Source of the DNA: Kryptolebias marmoratus
Lineage: Eukaryota > Chordata > Actinopteri > Cyprinodontiformes > Rivulidae
Direction of reading: 5' to 3'
Assembly: GCF_001649575.2 (NCBI RefSeq)
Contig: NC_051430.1
Coordinates: forward strand, 15,984,331 to 16,048,330
DNA: 64,000 nt
Part shown: positions 36,795 through 48,759 of the stretch, piece by piece
How positions within the stretch are numbered: position 1 is the stretch's first letter
Layout of the letters: each line of letters opens with the position of its first letter
Translations under genes and position numbers: made by a program
Notes under the pieces: generated by a model
What the model was told of the DNA's origin: nothing
What the model saw: the letters and a program-made list of their open reading frames with translations, nothing else
Databases searched by the model: none

Positions 36795-37131
36795 TCTATG
36801 CCCCTTGTTCCTGTAAATGGTTGCAGGGAGCTGGTGCCTTTCTCAAGTGGTCATTGGGTACAACCATGAAAGGCTGCAGATCCATCACAGCGTCACATAG
36901 AGATAAACAACCACACACTGCTGCACTCCCAACTAGGACCAATTTTGAATTACCAAATAAAACAACATGCATGTTTCGGACTCGGAGGAAACCAAAGTGC
37001 CTGAAGAAAACCCATGCTCTCACAGGGAGAACATGCAATCTCCACACAGAAAAGCCCCAGTTAAGTTTTAAACCCATGACACTCTAGCTGCAAGGCAAGA
37101 GTGCTAACCAGCTGCACCATGGTGCAACCCT
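36795..37131 (-). mobile_element. tRNA-derived SINE-like repeat, near full length
   Basis: The reverse complement begins with a tRNA-like head: a box A-like TGGTGCAGCTGGTTAGCAC (complement of 37101-37119) and a decayed box B GGGTTTAAAAC (complement of 37065-37075; a functional one would be close to GGTTCGANTCC). The body then runs through the GAACATGCAATCTCCACACA region (plus strand 37029-37048) and AACATGCATGTTTCGGACT toward the tail at about 36795. It encodes no protein and would depend on a LINE for mobility. The decayed box B and CpG loss suggest an old copy. Closest known type is probably DANA/V-SINE, not confirmed. Confidence 0.8.
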
Positions 37132-38155
37132 GAACTAATTTCTTCACTTTGCATCAGAGACAGATCTTTCATCTTTGCCCTATGCACTTTTATCGTTGCA
37201 CTTTTGCTATTTATATACAACAAAATTTGTTTTTGATTTAAGGTACAGTGAAACATGATATTTTACAACAACGATAGACTATTAACTTTAAAGCAATATA
37301 AGGCTAGTAGGGAAGTAAATAATTAAATCCAGAAAATTGAATGAAGAATAAATACAGAGGCTACCAAGTGCCAGTCACTCTTAGATTTGATCATGTTTGG
37401 AGTTTGACTGCAAAAGTGCTAGAAACTTTAAAGTAATAAACCTGAGAGGTTTATAACAACACTAATAAGTTACAACACAGATTAAAAACATATGACAGCA
37501 GAAAAATACAACTATTCCTGAAAAATAATGATACATAAAAAAGGGAAAGTTTAAAAATATCTACAAAAAAAGCTAAAATTACTGTAGGTTTTGTCACATG
37601 GTCTGTGAAAATGGGCTGTTTATTCTAATAAGAGGATGAAATATTATCTCCCACCCAGAAACAGAAGTAATCATCAGCTGTAAATAGCACATATGCTGAA
37701 TCACTATTTTAATATTTCACTTGTGGAATCTTTGGCCTTTTAATATTTCTAATAAAAAAAATGTTAACTTGTGATCTGTTTCCTAAATAAGAGAACCATT
37801 GTTTGTCTTCTTTCTTCATTCCAACCTTGCGATCGATCGGATCGGTATTGAATGTTGAAACACCAGAATGATTGATCACTGCCAATTAAATGTGCACAGG
37901 GTGTTTCCTTTCAAACCTACATCTTGAACACCTCATGCTTACAGATGACTTTCTACACAGAACTGATAGGTTGCAATTACGTCTACACAAGAAATTAGAA
38001 GCAAATGAAATCTTAGAAAATAATTTGAAATTTAATTTTGCTGTCATTTCATTGTTCTCCTCACTCCATCTCCGTGTCTGTTCTTACTTTCTCTCTGTCT
38101 TATCCATGCTGTTGTTGTTGGCTTGACCTCTGATCTCAACCCCTGACTCCTGACC
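37132..38155. other. Non-coding stretch
   Basis: AT-rich. A CpG-containing string GCGATCGATCGGATCGG (37830-37846) stands out; a related AGATCGGTATT occurs at 25528-25538. Nothing else recognised. Confidence 0.5.
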
Positions 38156-38159
38156 CTGA

Positions 38160-38560
38160 GACATCTGATCAGTCACCACTCTGGAGGAACCAAATTAATA
38201 GTGGAGTTGCTTGTTAATTGCATAAGGGGCCAGCTAAGAGATTCATCACCTCAGTCATGGCCATTGCTTTACTTTGACCCCTCCCCTCTTTGGTTTCCCA
38301 GAGGGCGTTTGGGGGCAAGCCCAGCTGTGCTTTTCCTATAAACCTCCCTGTGTTTGCTGTGTAATTATTCAGCATCAGCCCTTATTAATCAAGTCAATGC
38401 CCTTACGTTTTAAATGGAAATTGCGGGGATTAATACAAGCATTCATTTTGTCCAGGAAATCTTGATGGCTTTAGCCCGCTAATCGAATTGGAATAAAGAG
38501 GCCAGAGCGATGGGAGGGGACTTGATTGAATTAAGGGAGAAGGAAAAGCACGCATTATAC
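38160..38560. promoter_or_regulatory. Candidate conserved non-coding element (strongest in window)
   Basis: Four hundred bases without simple repeats. They carry AAATTAATAG near 38192, TTGTTAATTGCATAAGG around 38210-38226, GTAATTATTCAGCATCAG around 38361, TTATTAATCAAGTC near 38382, GGGGATTAATACAAGC near 38426, GCTAATCGAATTGG around 38478 and TTGATTGAATTAAGG near 38523. Six or more homeodomain-type cores plus retained CpG (TTGCGGG, CCCGCTAATCG, GAGCGATG, GCACGCA) give the texture of a deeply conserved vertebrate enhancer. The target gene is unknown and conservation was not measured. Confidence 0.5.
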
Positions 38561-41215
38561 TGTAACTGCCAGCAGGGTCCTGAGTGCAAACACACAAACA
38601 CAAAGGTCACAGAGCATTGTCAACAATGACATTTTGATGAGTCATGAGTGCATTATGGAACAAAAACATAATTTGACCTCAACAGGTTTGCTGATTTTGC
38701 AAACAAAAGCAGTTTCTGTTTCTTGTTTCTTTTTTATAATACTCATACTGATTTTTTTTTTCTCTTTTTGAACAATACTTCAATCAAACTGGTGCATATG
38801 TCCATGCAAACTTTTGTTTGTGCACAACTATTGTTAATATGACTGCAGAGACAAACATATTTTAATGACACTGTTTCATGTAGAAAAGTTTTGACGATGA
38901 CAAAAATGTGAAAATTTGGTTGTGAAATCTTTGTTTACTGTTGTAATGAGCACTGATCTGTGAGCAGACACTTGTCCACACAATGGATCAAAGCTCAGTT
39001 ACAGTGATCAGAGGTTTTTAAACAGGAAGTTTATTTGGAGGTCTGTTTAAGTGTGACAGTTCTAGTGAAAGCTTCACTGTTTCTTTGTTCCTAAGAGAAG
39101 GTGAATGAATGGAGCTCCACAGATGTTGGACAAAATCAGATCACAATATTTAAATTATATATATATATATATATATACATTTGTTTTGCCACAGTCCACT
39201 TTTTGGCAAATTTATGAATGACAAAGCATCAAAGCTTGTTAGCCCAGACTGCTGAGATGCTGACCACAAGTCCAATTATCTCCTGAATCTGCTGGATACA
39301 TGCCATTTACCGTGCACAGAGCAATATAGCTCCAACGTCATTGCTCACAGACATAAAGCAATCCAACAAATCCATAACCACATAAATCCACATTCATGGA
39401 AGAAAGCCAATATTTGAGAAATTTAGATATGGCATTTGTGATCCTGGATTGTTTAAACAAAACTTGTTGTTAGCTTTATACAGTATAGGTGCAAATAAGT
39501 CATTTAAAATGGCACATTTCTGAAACACATGTGCCAACATGCTGCAACAGCTTTACTTACAAATCCCCTGACCATTCTAACAAATCCACCTTTCCTCTCC
39601 CTCTTTATCATTCCACCTCTCCATCATGCCTTCTTTAACCATGTCCTCAGTCTGCAACCCAGATTGACAGACAGATTAGATTGGACGCAGTTGATGGCGG
39701 TAGAAGCAATCAGATCTGGTGTTTGGCAGAGGTTTTGTTTGTGTAAAATGACACACAGGCCTCTCTCCATAAGAGATGCCATTGGCACAATCTCACAGGG
39801 CGATTACTATCAGGCCTGGTGGAGGTGTCCCAGTATGTCATTTGTCTGTCATTTGTTTGTCAACTGACGACAGCTCTGTGTCTCTCCGGCGTATTTGAGT
39901 GGGTGTGTATGTGTCTGACTGGTGAAAATGCACATTGTTGTATATTTCCTTTCCTTTTTCCTCCCCTCCAGCGCCTCTCCTTCAGGTATCGTCTTCTCCA
40001 TTTGATATGGCAGTGACATTTTTTGACAGCATGTAGATAGATAAGATTTGTTGCGCCTATGAGCCATCAAGGGATTAGAAATGCACACTCCTTTTGGCAG
40101 ACACTGCCTACATGGCTTTCTCTTGACAATGCAAGATTCAACCAAACAGCTCTTGTGTACCTCTCCTTAGTTTTGCACTGACTATGACAGGAGAAAAGCC
40201 ACACACAGCTTGGTGTGCTACTCAGAAAATAGTGTCACAGAAACCCAAACAGAGAAACAAGACAGTAAAATAGATCCATGAACAATAATTCTCAGCTATA
40301 TGCTCATTAGTAAAGTCTATTTTGAGACTGCAATTTTGATATCTATGCAAATAAAATATCACTTGAGATAAAGAAAACTGAGAGCCAGAAAAAGCTGTGG
40401 CCTCTCACAGCCAGTGTCAAATTCAAACTTGTGAGTTACCGAAAAGACCTTGAGTGTGAAGGTTCGAATTGACCCAAAACACAACATCTTGATTCCCAAA
40501 GACAAAGGTAACTGAGATTAAATTACACTGACTGACCCTTGAAAATACAAAATATTTGTTCCGTCTTTCCCATTTTATTCAAATGTACAAAAAGTGTTTT
40601 ATTGGCTAATCTGTAACATTTGAAGGTTTGAAGGCCTCTCTATTCATAGTGCGTTAGCCAATGAACAGTTATCTCCTATTCTCTGGAAAATCAATCAAGT
40701 CTGAATTGTTTACATCCCAGCCTAGAGAGGGCTTGTGTTTATGTGGGCAGACTATCACAGCAAGAGATGAGGGATGTATAGCAGACGATCATGACACTTG
40801 TATGTCCTAAGAGAGGATTTTTTAAAGTCTTGTTTGGTCTGAGACATTGAGAACAAATGCTATCATGCGGCTGTTTAATATAAAGAGAAAAGGAAGAGTT
40901 GTGTCAGCGGTATTTTCAGATTTATTTATTTTTTTAAAAACACAACAAAACATGCTAATCTTTTTTGTCTGCTTCTTGTATTCCTTTAGCTTTCTATAAG
41001 ACCATGTACTTTGTGTCGCAAACAATTTAAATCATACATATTACAAACAGTCATGCTTTCATTTTCTTGGCTCGCACAGCTAAGCATCCAACTTTTTTTT
41101 TTTTCTCAAGGGGCTAGTTAACCCCCACATAATCTGGAATTCCAACAAACCTCTCACTCTCCTCCTCATATTCTTCAATGACCGCCATCTCTGTAACAGC
41201 CCAGAAACATCACCA
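38561..41215. other. Non-coding stretch with (AT)11 microsatellite
   Basis: (AT)n lies at 39155-39176. Sequence around 39600-40020 is more complex but has only overlapping unrecognised frames (39529-39867 plus, 39849-40145 minus). No feature called. Confidence 0.5.
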
Positions 41216-41219
41216 AAAA

Positions 41220-41475
41220 CCCCACCGTCACTTGGCCTGATTTATGGTGTCATTAATGTCAGGCTATCAGTGGACATGAGCGCATGAGACAACAGACGAG
41301 CCGCCCCAAAAACAAATAGTTTTGATTAAAGTCAAGGACATTCCGTACAGCTTTTCCGTAGAAAGACATTCATCACATTTGATGTTGACCCTCCCTCGCA
41401 GCTTTCCTCTCTCCCCTCTGCCTGTCTGCCCATTTGGTGGTGGAGGTGATTGTGAAGGCTGCAAAAACCCAAGGG
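41220..41475. promoter_or_regulatory. Candidate conserved non-coding element
   Basis: GATTTATGG and GTCATTAATGTCAGGC near 41249, TTTTGATTAAAGTCAAGG near 41321 and CAGACGAGCCGCCCC near 41292, with CpG kept also in TTCCGTACAGC and CCTCGCAGC. Flanked by ordinary sequence. Regulatory role inferred. Confidence 0.38.
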
Positions 41476-44280
41476 CTGAACTAACATAGATACAGACAGC
41501 TTATGTGCGAGAGGTTATACAAATCAGTGAGTGGTGCAAAAGTTGGAACAGCAGGAATTTGATTAATTGAACTCTAAAGGGATTATAGTGTAGAGGTTTA
41601 GGCAGACAAACAGTGAGTCACAGATAGAGAGATGGATTCTAACATTCCTTTTTGGCATCAGAAAGTCAACCATTTAACTTTTACTTATTTTAGTTATAAC
41701 TGTTAACATGCAGCAGTAATCTGTTTTTTTTATGTGCTGTGGTAATGAACCTGTTCCTGCATCTGTCCTGTGATATCAGTATGTTGACTATTACATGCAT
41801 CACAAACATTTAGTGTTCAACTTGTCTGTGGATACAAAGTCTATGCCAACTTTTTTTAATATGGCTTCTGGAACATTATAAGTAATAAGAAGATAACAGA
41901 AATAAAAATGCAGACATCGTTTACACTTCCCACAAACCAAACATCTGTTAAAGTGTTAGGAGAAGGGTCCATGTGGGGAAGATTCCAGAGACGATGGGAA
42001 AAGCACTACTTTGCTGCTGTTACAAACTTTTATCTCCCACCAAAAAGCTTCCAGTTTGTGTAAACAAATACCAAAGAGTCTGCAAAGCCTTTCCTCTTTC
42101 ATGCTTCTCTGTGCCGGCCACCCAGCCTGCGCTCCAGCCCACAGGACTCGACAATAACTATAAGGTCAAGGTTTAAGGGGAAAGTTTAAGATGAAATCAT
42201 GAGAATTGAAAAGGTCCACAAACAAATTAGCTAAAGAGGGGTGAAGAAAACCTACAACGGCAGCACGTTACAAGCAGGCCAAACAGACATCACAGCTTTG
42301 GCTAAACTTTAACCAAGTTACATCTGTGCTTACCCTTTTCTATTAAGTTGTATCATTTTAATATGCTGGTGTGTTATTCTAAGTCTGGCTCTTTTTAAAT
42401 TTCATTTTGTCACGGCTCAGGAGAAAAAGTGTGATTTTAATCAAGACAGCTTTAGGTGTTTTCCTGGACTCCAGATGTTCTGGCCCTCAGCTTAGAAAAC
42501 TTTTTTTTTTTTGCTTTTATTTCCTTCCCTCCAATGGAGACATAAGTGGAAGGTTATTGTGCTCCTCTCAAGGTCTCTCTTAAATGTCTCTCCCACTCAA
42601 ATATTTGGACAGTTACAAGAGCAGAGAAATGTATCAGGTGCAAACCAGAAAGAAAAGGAAAAAAAAAAGTTCTTGGGTGACATAAGGTTTTTTAGGAAAA
42701 AATTGAAAATGTTCATTTATTTCTGTTTAATACATCCAGACAAAAGCAAGTTACACAAGAGAAATTCTAATAACAATGATGTTTCTACATATGGACGTTA
42801 GGTTTTTATTGGACAGAGAAACATCCTGACATAATTAGAACACACATTTCTAAACACATCCAGTGTTTTAATTGAATCACTGGATGGTTCAAAACGACAC
42901 CACAATTCAGAGCCTCCCTTGTATGAAAGTGTGCATGTGCACGTTTAGGTCTGACCGATTTAACCAGCCCCACATGTGACACTCAAAGAGGGTCTGATTT
43001 CCTCACCCCTGCTGAGACCCATCCACCCCTGGCTCCCATTGAGGTTTGGTTTCATGCTCATGGCGCAAACACAAAATGGCAACAGAAAAAAAAGAGGACA
43101 GGAAAGGACAGGAAAAGAGAACAGAGACAAGAAAATAAATATAAAACAGAGTATCTTCTATACAAAAAAATTCAAGCCATGTGCTTTTCCTGCCAGTAAA
43201 CAACATGCAGCTCTGGACTGCAAAAAGAGGCGTCTCAGTGTTTTCATCCTGCAAGTGATGTGTGTCTGTAAATGCTGCTAACTTTGCGAGGAACTGGAGA
43301 CTAGAGCATTTAGGGGAAGTTATGCTGACTCCAAGAAAAAAATAATGGGTCCCAGTGGTTCATCACAGATTCATGGTGTTAAAAATATTGTGGCACACTT
43401 GTGTCCGTTTTTATGAAAACTGGCTTGAAAAAGTATTGAAAAAGAAAGTGTAGCATATTTCCAATAAACACAAAAACAATACTAACTTACCAAAGAAGGA
43501 ACATAAATATAATAAATCCAGCTCCATGTTTATGTAATAGAGTACGCGCTGATCCAATCAGAAAGTGGTTCTGGCTACCAGCCACCAAAGCAGTGGCATA
43601 AATCTTGAGATCAGCCAGTATTGATAGGGGCTTGACTACCGATTTGGTAACATGTGTGCATATCCATTTCCCTGACAGAGACTGATTGCACATAACTGTA
43701 GAGGTAATAGAATTGTCTTTAAGGGGCCGGACATCATTTATTACAAGTAGAAGTTATGACTACACCTGTGGTGCATCCCATTACTCTAAATATCAGTCCT
43801 CATTTTGTCAATTACACTCTTTTATTTCATGACTTATACCTCTAAAGTAGAGGAGGTTAAATATCTCCCTACAGCTATTTTAAAAGGGCATATCATATAT
43901 ACAGTTCAAATTTGCTGGAGGTGATTATAAAAATACAATAAGATCTTATTAACACTTACTGCAAAGAGCATTTTTGTAAGCAATATCACTAAATCTACTT
44001 TTTTTGTCAACTCATCAATAGAAAATTTAGGTTTCATTTGACCTTATTTTATTGTTTTAGATCAGAAATGTACAAGCTAAATTTCTGCAAAGAAGAAATT
44101 ATGTTAGTGTTTGGGATTTGCTCTGCGGGACTCACAACAGCCCCACTGAGAGAACACCTCTGATTCAATGACCACTTACTGAATAAAAGCTTCTTGTGCA
44201 GAAAACTCCTCATCCTTAGAGTTCTCGTCATTAATACTGACATGAAGCATGTCCCAATTTTGTCCCTCTCTTATCATCAT
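41476..44280. other. Non-coding stretch
   Basis: A 10-bp tandem duplicate GGACAGGAAA lies at 43096-43105 and 43106-43115. Short open frames (42511-42801, 42976-43281, 43003-43254) are low complexity or overlap on both strands. No gene called. Confidence 0.5.
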
Positions 44281-44325
44281 GTCTTCTCCTCGCCTCTGTT
44301 TTTTCCTTTCCTTATCCCCTCAAAG

Positions 44326-44461
44326 ATTCCCTACTTGGAGGAAAGCGGGAGGAATAACGCCTTGGGATGCACCCCGGGGAACTTATTATGTCGAGAGAAC
44401 TAAGAGCACAATGATTCCTATGTTCTGTCTACCTGTTGGACTGTCTGCCATTGATCTGTGA
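44326..44461 (+). CDS. Weak candidate exon, unknown protein
   Basis: A long pyrimidine tract (about 44283-44320) ends in CAAAG at 44321-44325, a good splice acceptor. The sequence after it is open in the second phase to a TGA at 44459-44461. The predicted peptide (44 codons) includes TPWDAPRGTYYVERTKST and ends MIPMFCLPVGLSAIDL; I do not recognise it. The first phase also stays open for about 25 codons. If real it would be a terminal coding exon, but no neighbouring exon or polyadenylation site is evident within reach. It may equally be a conserved non-coding element or chance. Confidence 0.2.
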
Positions 44462-45369
44462 GGCAGGTGTCAATATAAGAAAAAAGCAGTCAAAGAAACG
44501 TCATCATCAAAGTGCTGCTGAAACACGTGCATGCAGAACGAAACTTTGAAATCTCTTGTGATGACTTTTAGGGTGAAGTGGGTAAAGAAAAATGAGTGAA
44601 CTTTAAAATTGAGAAACTCTTGACAATGATGCCTTATAGTGACTGTTGAAATGTTCTTGTCTTGGCTGAATAACAAAACTAAATATTCATCAGGGGATAT
44701 ATATATAAAAAAACTAAATTTAAAAGTCTACAAAAAACATGTTAGTGACTGTAAACCTTAAGGTTAAAAAAGCACATGATCAAAGCACAGTCATTGTTAG
44801 TTTATATTTATAGTTTTATGCATATAGTTGTTTTAAATGGTATAGTACAGCACAAAAATAATGCTTATTTTTTACACACTGTACCACAATCACCAATAGT
44901 AAAAGTACAAAAATATGAACTAAAGAGTCCTATAATGTAGACTAATTCAAGGTGAAATTATTACCATACACATGCTCTGCAGGCCTCAGTTCTTTTAAAT
45001 TTTCTCAAAATGCTTGCTAAGCTATCAACATCTATGCAAATCTTTTTTTCATTTTCTTCTATTTGATGTAGTATCACCATTACACATTTATTGTTGTCTT
45101 TATTTCTCTAAATTAACATCCTGCAGCCTACAATGAAATAATTTCTTTTTTAAAAATGGGAGAGAAAATAATATTTTAACAATTTTAAAATAAACTTGCT
45201 GATCAAATAAATCTGAAAAAAATATATGAAAAAATATAAAATATTACTTGTAATCCACCTGCTTGACTCATTTCTACCACTATCTGCTACATTTAGTACC
45301 CTCCTAAAACCACTAGGGGTGTTTTGAATGGAGTATTATAGTATCTGACCACAAATATGTGCTTGTCTG
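44462..45369. other. Non-coding AT-rich stretch
   Basis: Contains a short (TA)n near 44699-44707 and nothing else of note. Confidence 0.5.
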
Positions 45370-45408
<39 letters not shown>

Positions 45409-45419
45409 ACACACACACA
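45370..45419. repeat. (AC)n microsatellite
   Basis: About 36 bases of AC, an ATC interruption, then further AC to 45419. The Thr-His run in the overlapping frame 45357-45761 comes from this repeat. Confidence 0.95.
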
Positions 45420-46189
45420 GTGACAGAACAACCCCTCTTATGGTATCTCATTCTTAATGAGGCTTTGTCTTTGAGGGGGCTTGGAGGACACAGGGTCATC
45501 CAAGATCAGATTGAGACAAGGTCAGCCGACTCATCAGAGTTGTGTAAGGAAATCTGGAGCCAGTGTCAGTCCAAATCATATCTTCTAGACACAGACAGGA
45601 AAGAAGCAATGTGTATGTGTGTGCTTGCACTGAGCTGTGTGGAATTGTTTGTACAGTACGTGTTATCTGAGCAACTGCATGCTCTGCAACTCTGTTGTAC
45701 TTATCATATTTTACTTCTACCTGTCTGTCTGCTCCTTGACAGTCACATATTAAGTCTTTAATCCAACCGCATGTGACATGGTATAAACAGGAAAGAAAAA
45801 TGCAGACTGATCGCTCACTGGTTGCAACAAAAATCTGTTGCCTCCACCCAACGTGTGGTGTTTGGAGACAGGAGGTAGGCGCTGCCACTGATAGTCAAAC
45901 ATGCATACTGTACACAGAGATTCTTCTAATTACTTGACTAAGTAGAAGGGCTCAGTCCAAACTTTCATTTTTCTCTGTATTTTAAACACACACCGAGGCT
46001 GCTGGCTGCGCCCTAAAAAAAGAATTCAAACTTTGTGTTCCTGTTTTGCTTGATTTAGCTACCAGGGACACACACACAGATCTCTATTCTTAGAGTGTCA
46101 TTCACAGCAAGGGCAGAAATAGGAGAAAGACTTATTTGGTGAAGTTCCCAAAGCTGTGCTGTGTTGCACAATACCATCAGCCCAGTCTG
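45420..46189. other. Non-coding stretch
   Basis: Long overlapping frames on opposite strands (45357-45761 plus, 45496-45888 minus) give unrecognised peptides. No feature called. Confidence 0.45.
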
Positions 46190-46330
46190 TGTTCTCTGCC
46201 TTTAATAATTGTGATTTATGCTCTAGGCTTCAGTACCATGTACGATGTCAAGTCCTTGCGCCACATTGACGAGTGATATATTTCATATGCTCCCAGTGAC
46301 CTGATGTCTCCATGACACACTGACATTCTA
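46190..46330. promoter_or_regulatory. Weak candidate regulatory element
   Basis: CTTTAATAATTGTGATTTATG near 46200 and retained CpGs (GTACGATG, CTTGCGCC, TTGACGAG) in a short non-repetitive block. Confidence 0.3.
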
Positions 46331-48029
46331 GTCCCTCCCCATTCATCTCAAGCTGGAGCACACACACTCTGAATCGACAACATTAAAAGCAAAGAGATTT
46401 CAATCACAATTCTCAACAAGAAAGCAAACATGGACACTTACACTAGTTTGAATGTGGAAGAACAACACAAAAGAGAAACTAGGGCATGAGATGCCCCTGT
46501 TCTTGGATACAGATGCATCGGCGACACTTTTTTCCCTATGTTGATTTTGTCCTTGCTGCAGGATGCCTGGGATACGAGGGTTGTATTCTCACAGGAGGAC
46601 AGTTTTAGAAAGTTTAAAGCTGCGAGCTCAAAGTAGAACAATGAATCTAATGACCAGGAGAATAGAAATACTGAAGTGACCTGGACAAATAGCAGAATAT
46701 ATTTGGAATTTTTAAAAATGCACAGAGATTTACTTTTGCTGAAACACAAAAGTCAATGAGAAACAAAGCAAACCTGGGAATATAAATATAAATAAAACAA
46801 GGGCAAATGAGTTTAAAATTAGATGTTAATGGATTTTTAAGGCAGTGAAAGAAAAAAACACCAATCTGTTCTTTGTTTTCTTTAAGCAGTGTGCTCTTGG
46901 AAAAGTGGAGTGTGGTATTCAGTTAATTTATTTGCATATTTACTGCTAAGACTTAATAAAAAAAGGAGTAGTACAGGAGTAGTAAATTATTAAAACATGC
47001 TGTGAGTCAAAAATATTGTTTATGATCTTTTGTATCTGTAAAAATTACAGTATTGCAAGTGATATTTCAAAGGTTTGCTCTTTAGGATGTGTTTTTTTTT
47101 TATTATCTAGATGCGTGTTTTGCAACAAAATCATATTAAATAAATATTGTTCCACTTTACTTTTGCTGTGATTGAAAGTATTTCTCATGAAAACAAACCC
47201 TAAACAACAAAAGAAAACAATCATCCAAGTAAGGCTGTCATCTTGTCTCAGCTATGAAAACCTGTCAATCTGGAATTGACAAAAATAAATAAATAAATTT
47301 AAAAAGAAAAAAAAATTGGCCCACTTCTTATTGTGTATTGTCATTAAATATTTTTTTTCTTATGATCTATCAAGCAGAACCAAAATTAAGTGAAGCTTCA
47401 TATATTTGTGAATATAATTGCTATATGAGATATCTCGGAAATTTTCTTTTTTCAAACAATAACTAACTTACAACAGTACAGTTTGTACGCCTAAGTCAGA
47501 GTGTAGTCCGAGTGTAAACAAATTTAGACAATTTACATGCAGAAAAGCACTTTTTTTTTCCACATTCTAGCTTGACAAAACATGCACCTGAATCAAATGA
47601 AGGGGATTATGCATTTTATCTACCTTCAGCCCATAGGAGTGTCAGGCTAAAAAACACATGACACAAATGGCAGGTGTGGTTGGTAAGGCTGATTGATCTC
47701 CTCTTCGTCTCAACAGCGACTGTTTTCCTCACACAGCGTTAAAAAGGTGACACACCTGAAACTTGTACAAAGCTCCATCTCTTCACTTTGCATAAACAGC
47801 TTTAGGAGAAGAGAAGGAACAGAAAAAGGTGTTGGTTTTTTGTGACATTTAAACATGTGCAAACACAAATCTAGTAAGCCGTACCCCAACACACACTTGT
47901 CTATAGAGCTGAATGAATACAGGTACAAAACTAGATACTTTTTTTTTTTTTTTAAAAAAGACATCTTATCTCAGAGAATCCTTTTTACATCACAAAAAAT
48001 GTAAAAGTCCAAATTTGTCTGTGTTAAAG
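46331..48029. other. Non-coding AT-rich stretch with T15 run
   Basis: T15 lies at 47939-47953 and A/T runs at 47096-47106 and 47302-47315. No gene or recognised repeat. Confidence 0.5.
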
Positions 48030-48470
48030 GTCAGTGTGTGGTTCTATGAACCGAAGCCAGAGATCTACCAAAAAATATCTATCACGTATGAGAGAAAGCG
48101 CCCTTTCCCGACCCCCGCAGAGTTGCTGGAAAGATGGTTTCCTGTAAAAAGTTTATCCGAGGGTACAGAAGATTAACGATCGTGTTTTCATTGGCTGCTC
48201 TCTAGTCGTCTCGCAATACTTGGAGGTGATAAGATCAGAATATTTATCGAGCCTCCTCTCCAGGTCATTTGCTATGTTAATTTTATGAGCTTGATGCTGC
48301 CTTTGTTTCGCGGTCATGTGTTGTTTCTTCTTGAACCCTGGAGCAGGGGAAGAAGGGAGGGATTTGTATACTTAGCATCCAGTGTCTCCAAATTAAAAAC
48401 CCATGCATAATTATTTATGCTGTGCAGAGGAATAGTTAATTCTACTTGCTCCCCGTGAAAATTAAAATGT
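48030..48470. promoter_or_regulatory. Candidate conserved non-coding element
   Basis: About 440 bases with the densest CpG retention seen in a non-repetitive block (ATCACGTATG, AAGCGCCC, CCCGACCCCCGC, TTATCCGAGG, TTAACGATCGTG, AGTCGTCTCGC, TTTCGCGGTC). There is an inverted CCAAT box (ATTGG near 48190) and the inverted repeat GCATAA-TTAT-TTATGC at 48405-48420. It could be two adjacent elements. A distal promoter cannot be excluded, although I see no exon. Confidence 0.45.
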
Positions 48471-48759
48471 GTTATTTTTCAATCAGATCAGCCGCTTCTT
48501 TTCATACTTTGCAGTCGTTTGTTTGGAAAACTGTATCATCAGGAAACAAAAGTGTGCACTTATTGATTTCTCAGGGCAAAGTGTAACTATGGGTTGTTTT
48601 GAGGTTGAAACAAATATGTATTCAAACAGGATTAACATGGGAGAAGATGAGATTAACTATGCATCCTGTATAATTATCATTTTAGGTTATATGCAACAGC
48701 ATGGGATATTGCTCGCATAAATTTATCCAAACTTTTTAACAGCTCTGAAGATGCTGAGT

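Noticed and set aside
37830..37848. GCGATCGATCGGATCGG as a possible transposon terminus shared with 25528-25538
   Set aside because: Only about 10 bases are shared and no inverted partner or element body was found.
45357..45761. 134-codon plus-strand open frame beginning with a Thr-His run
   Set aside because: Its start is the (AC)n microsatellite, and an opposite-strand frame of similar length covers the same bases.
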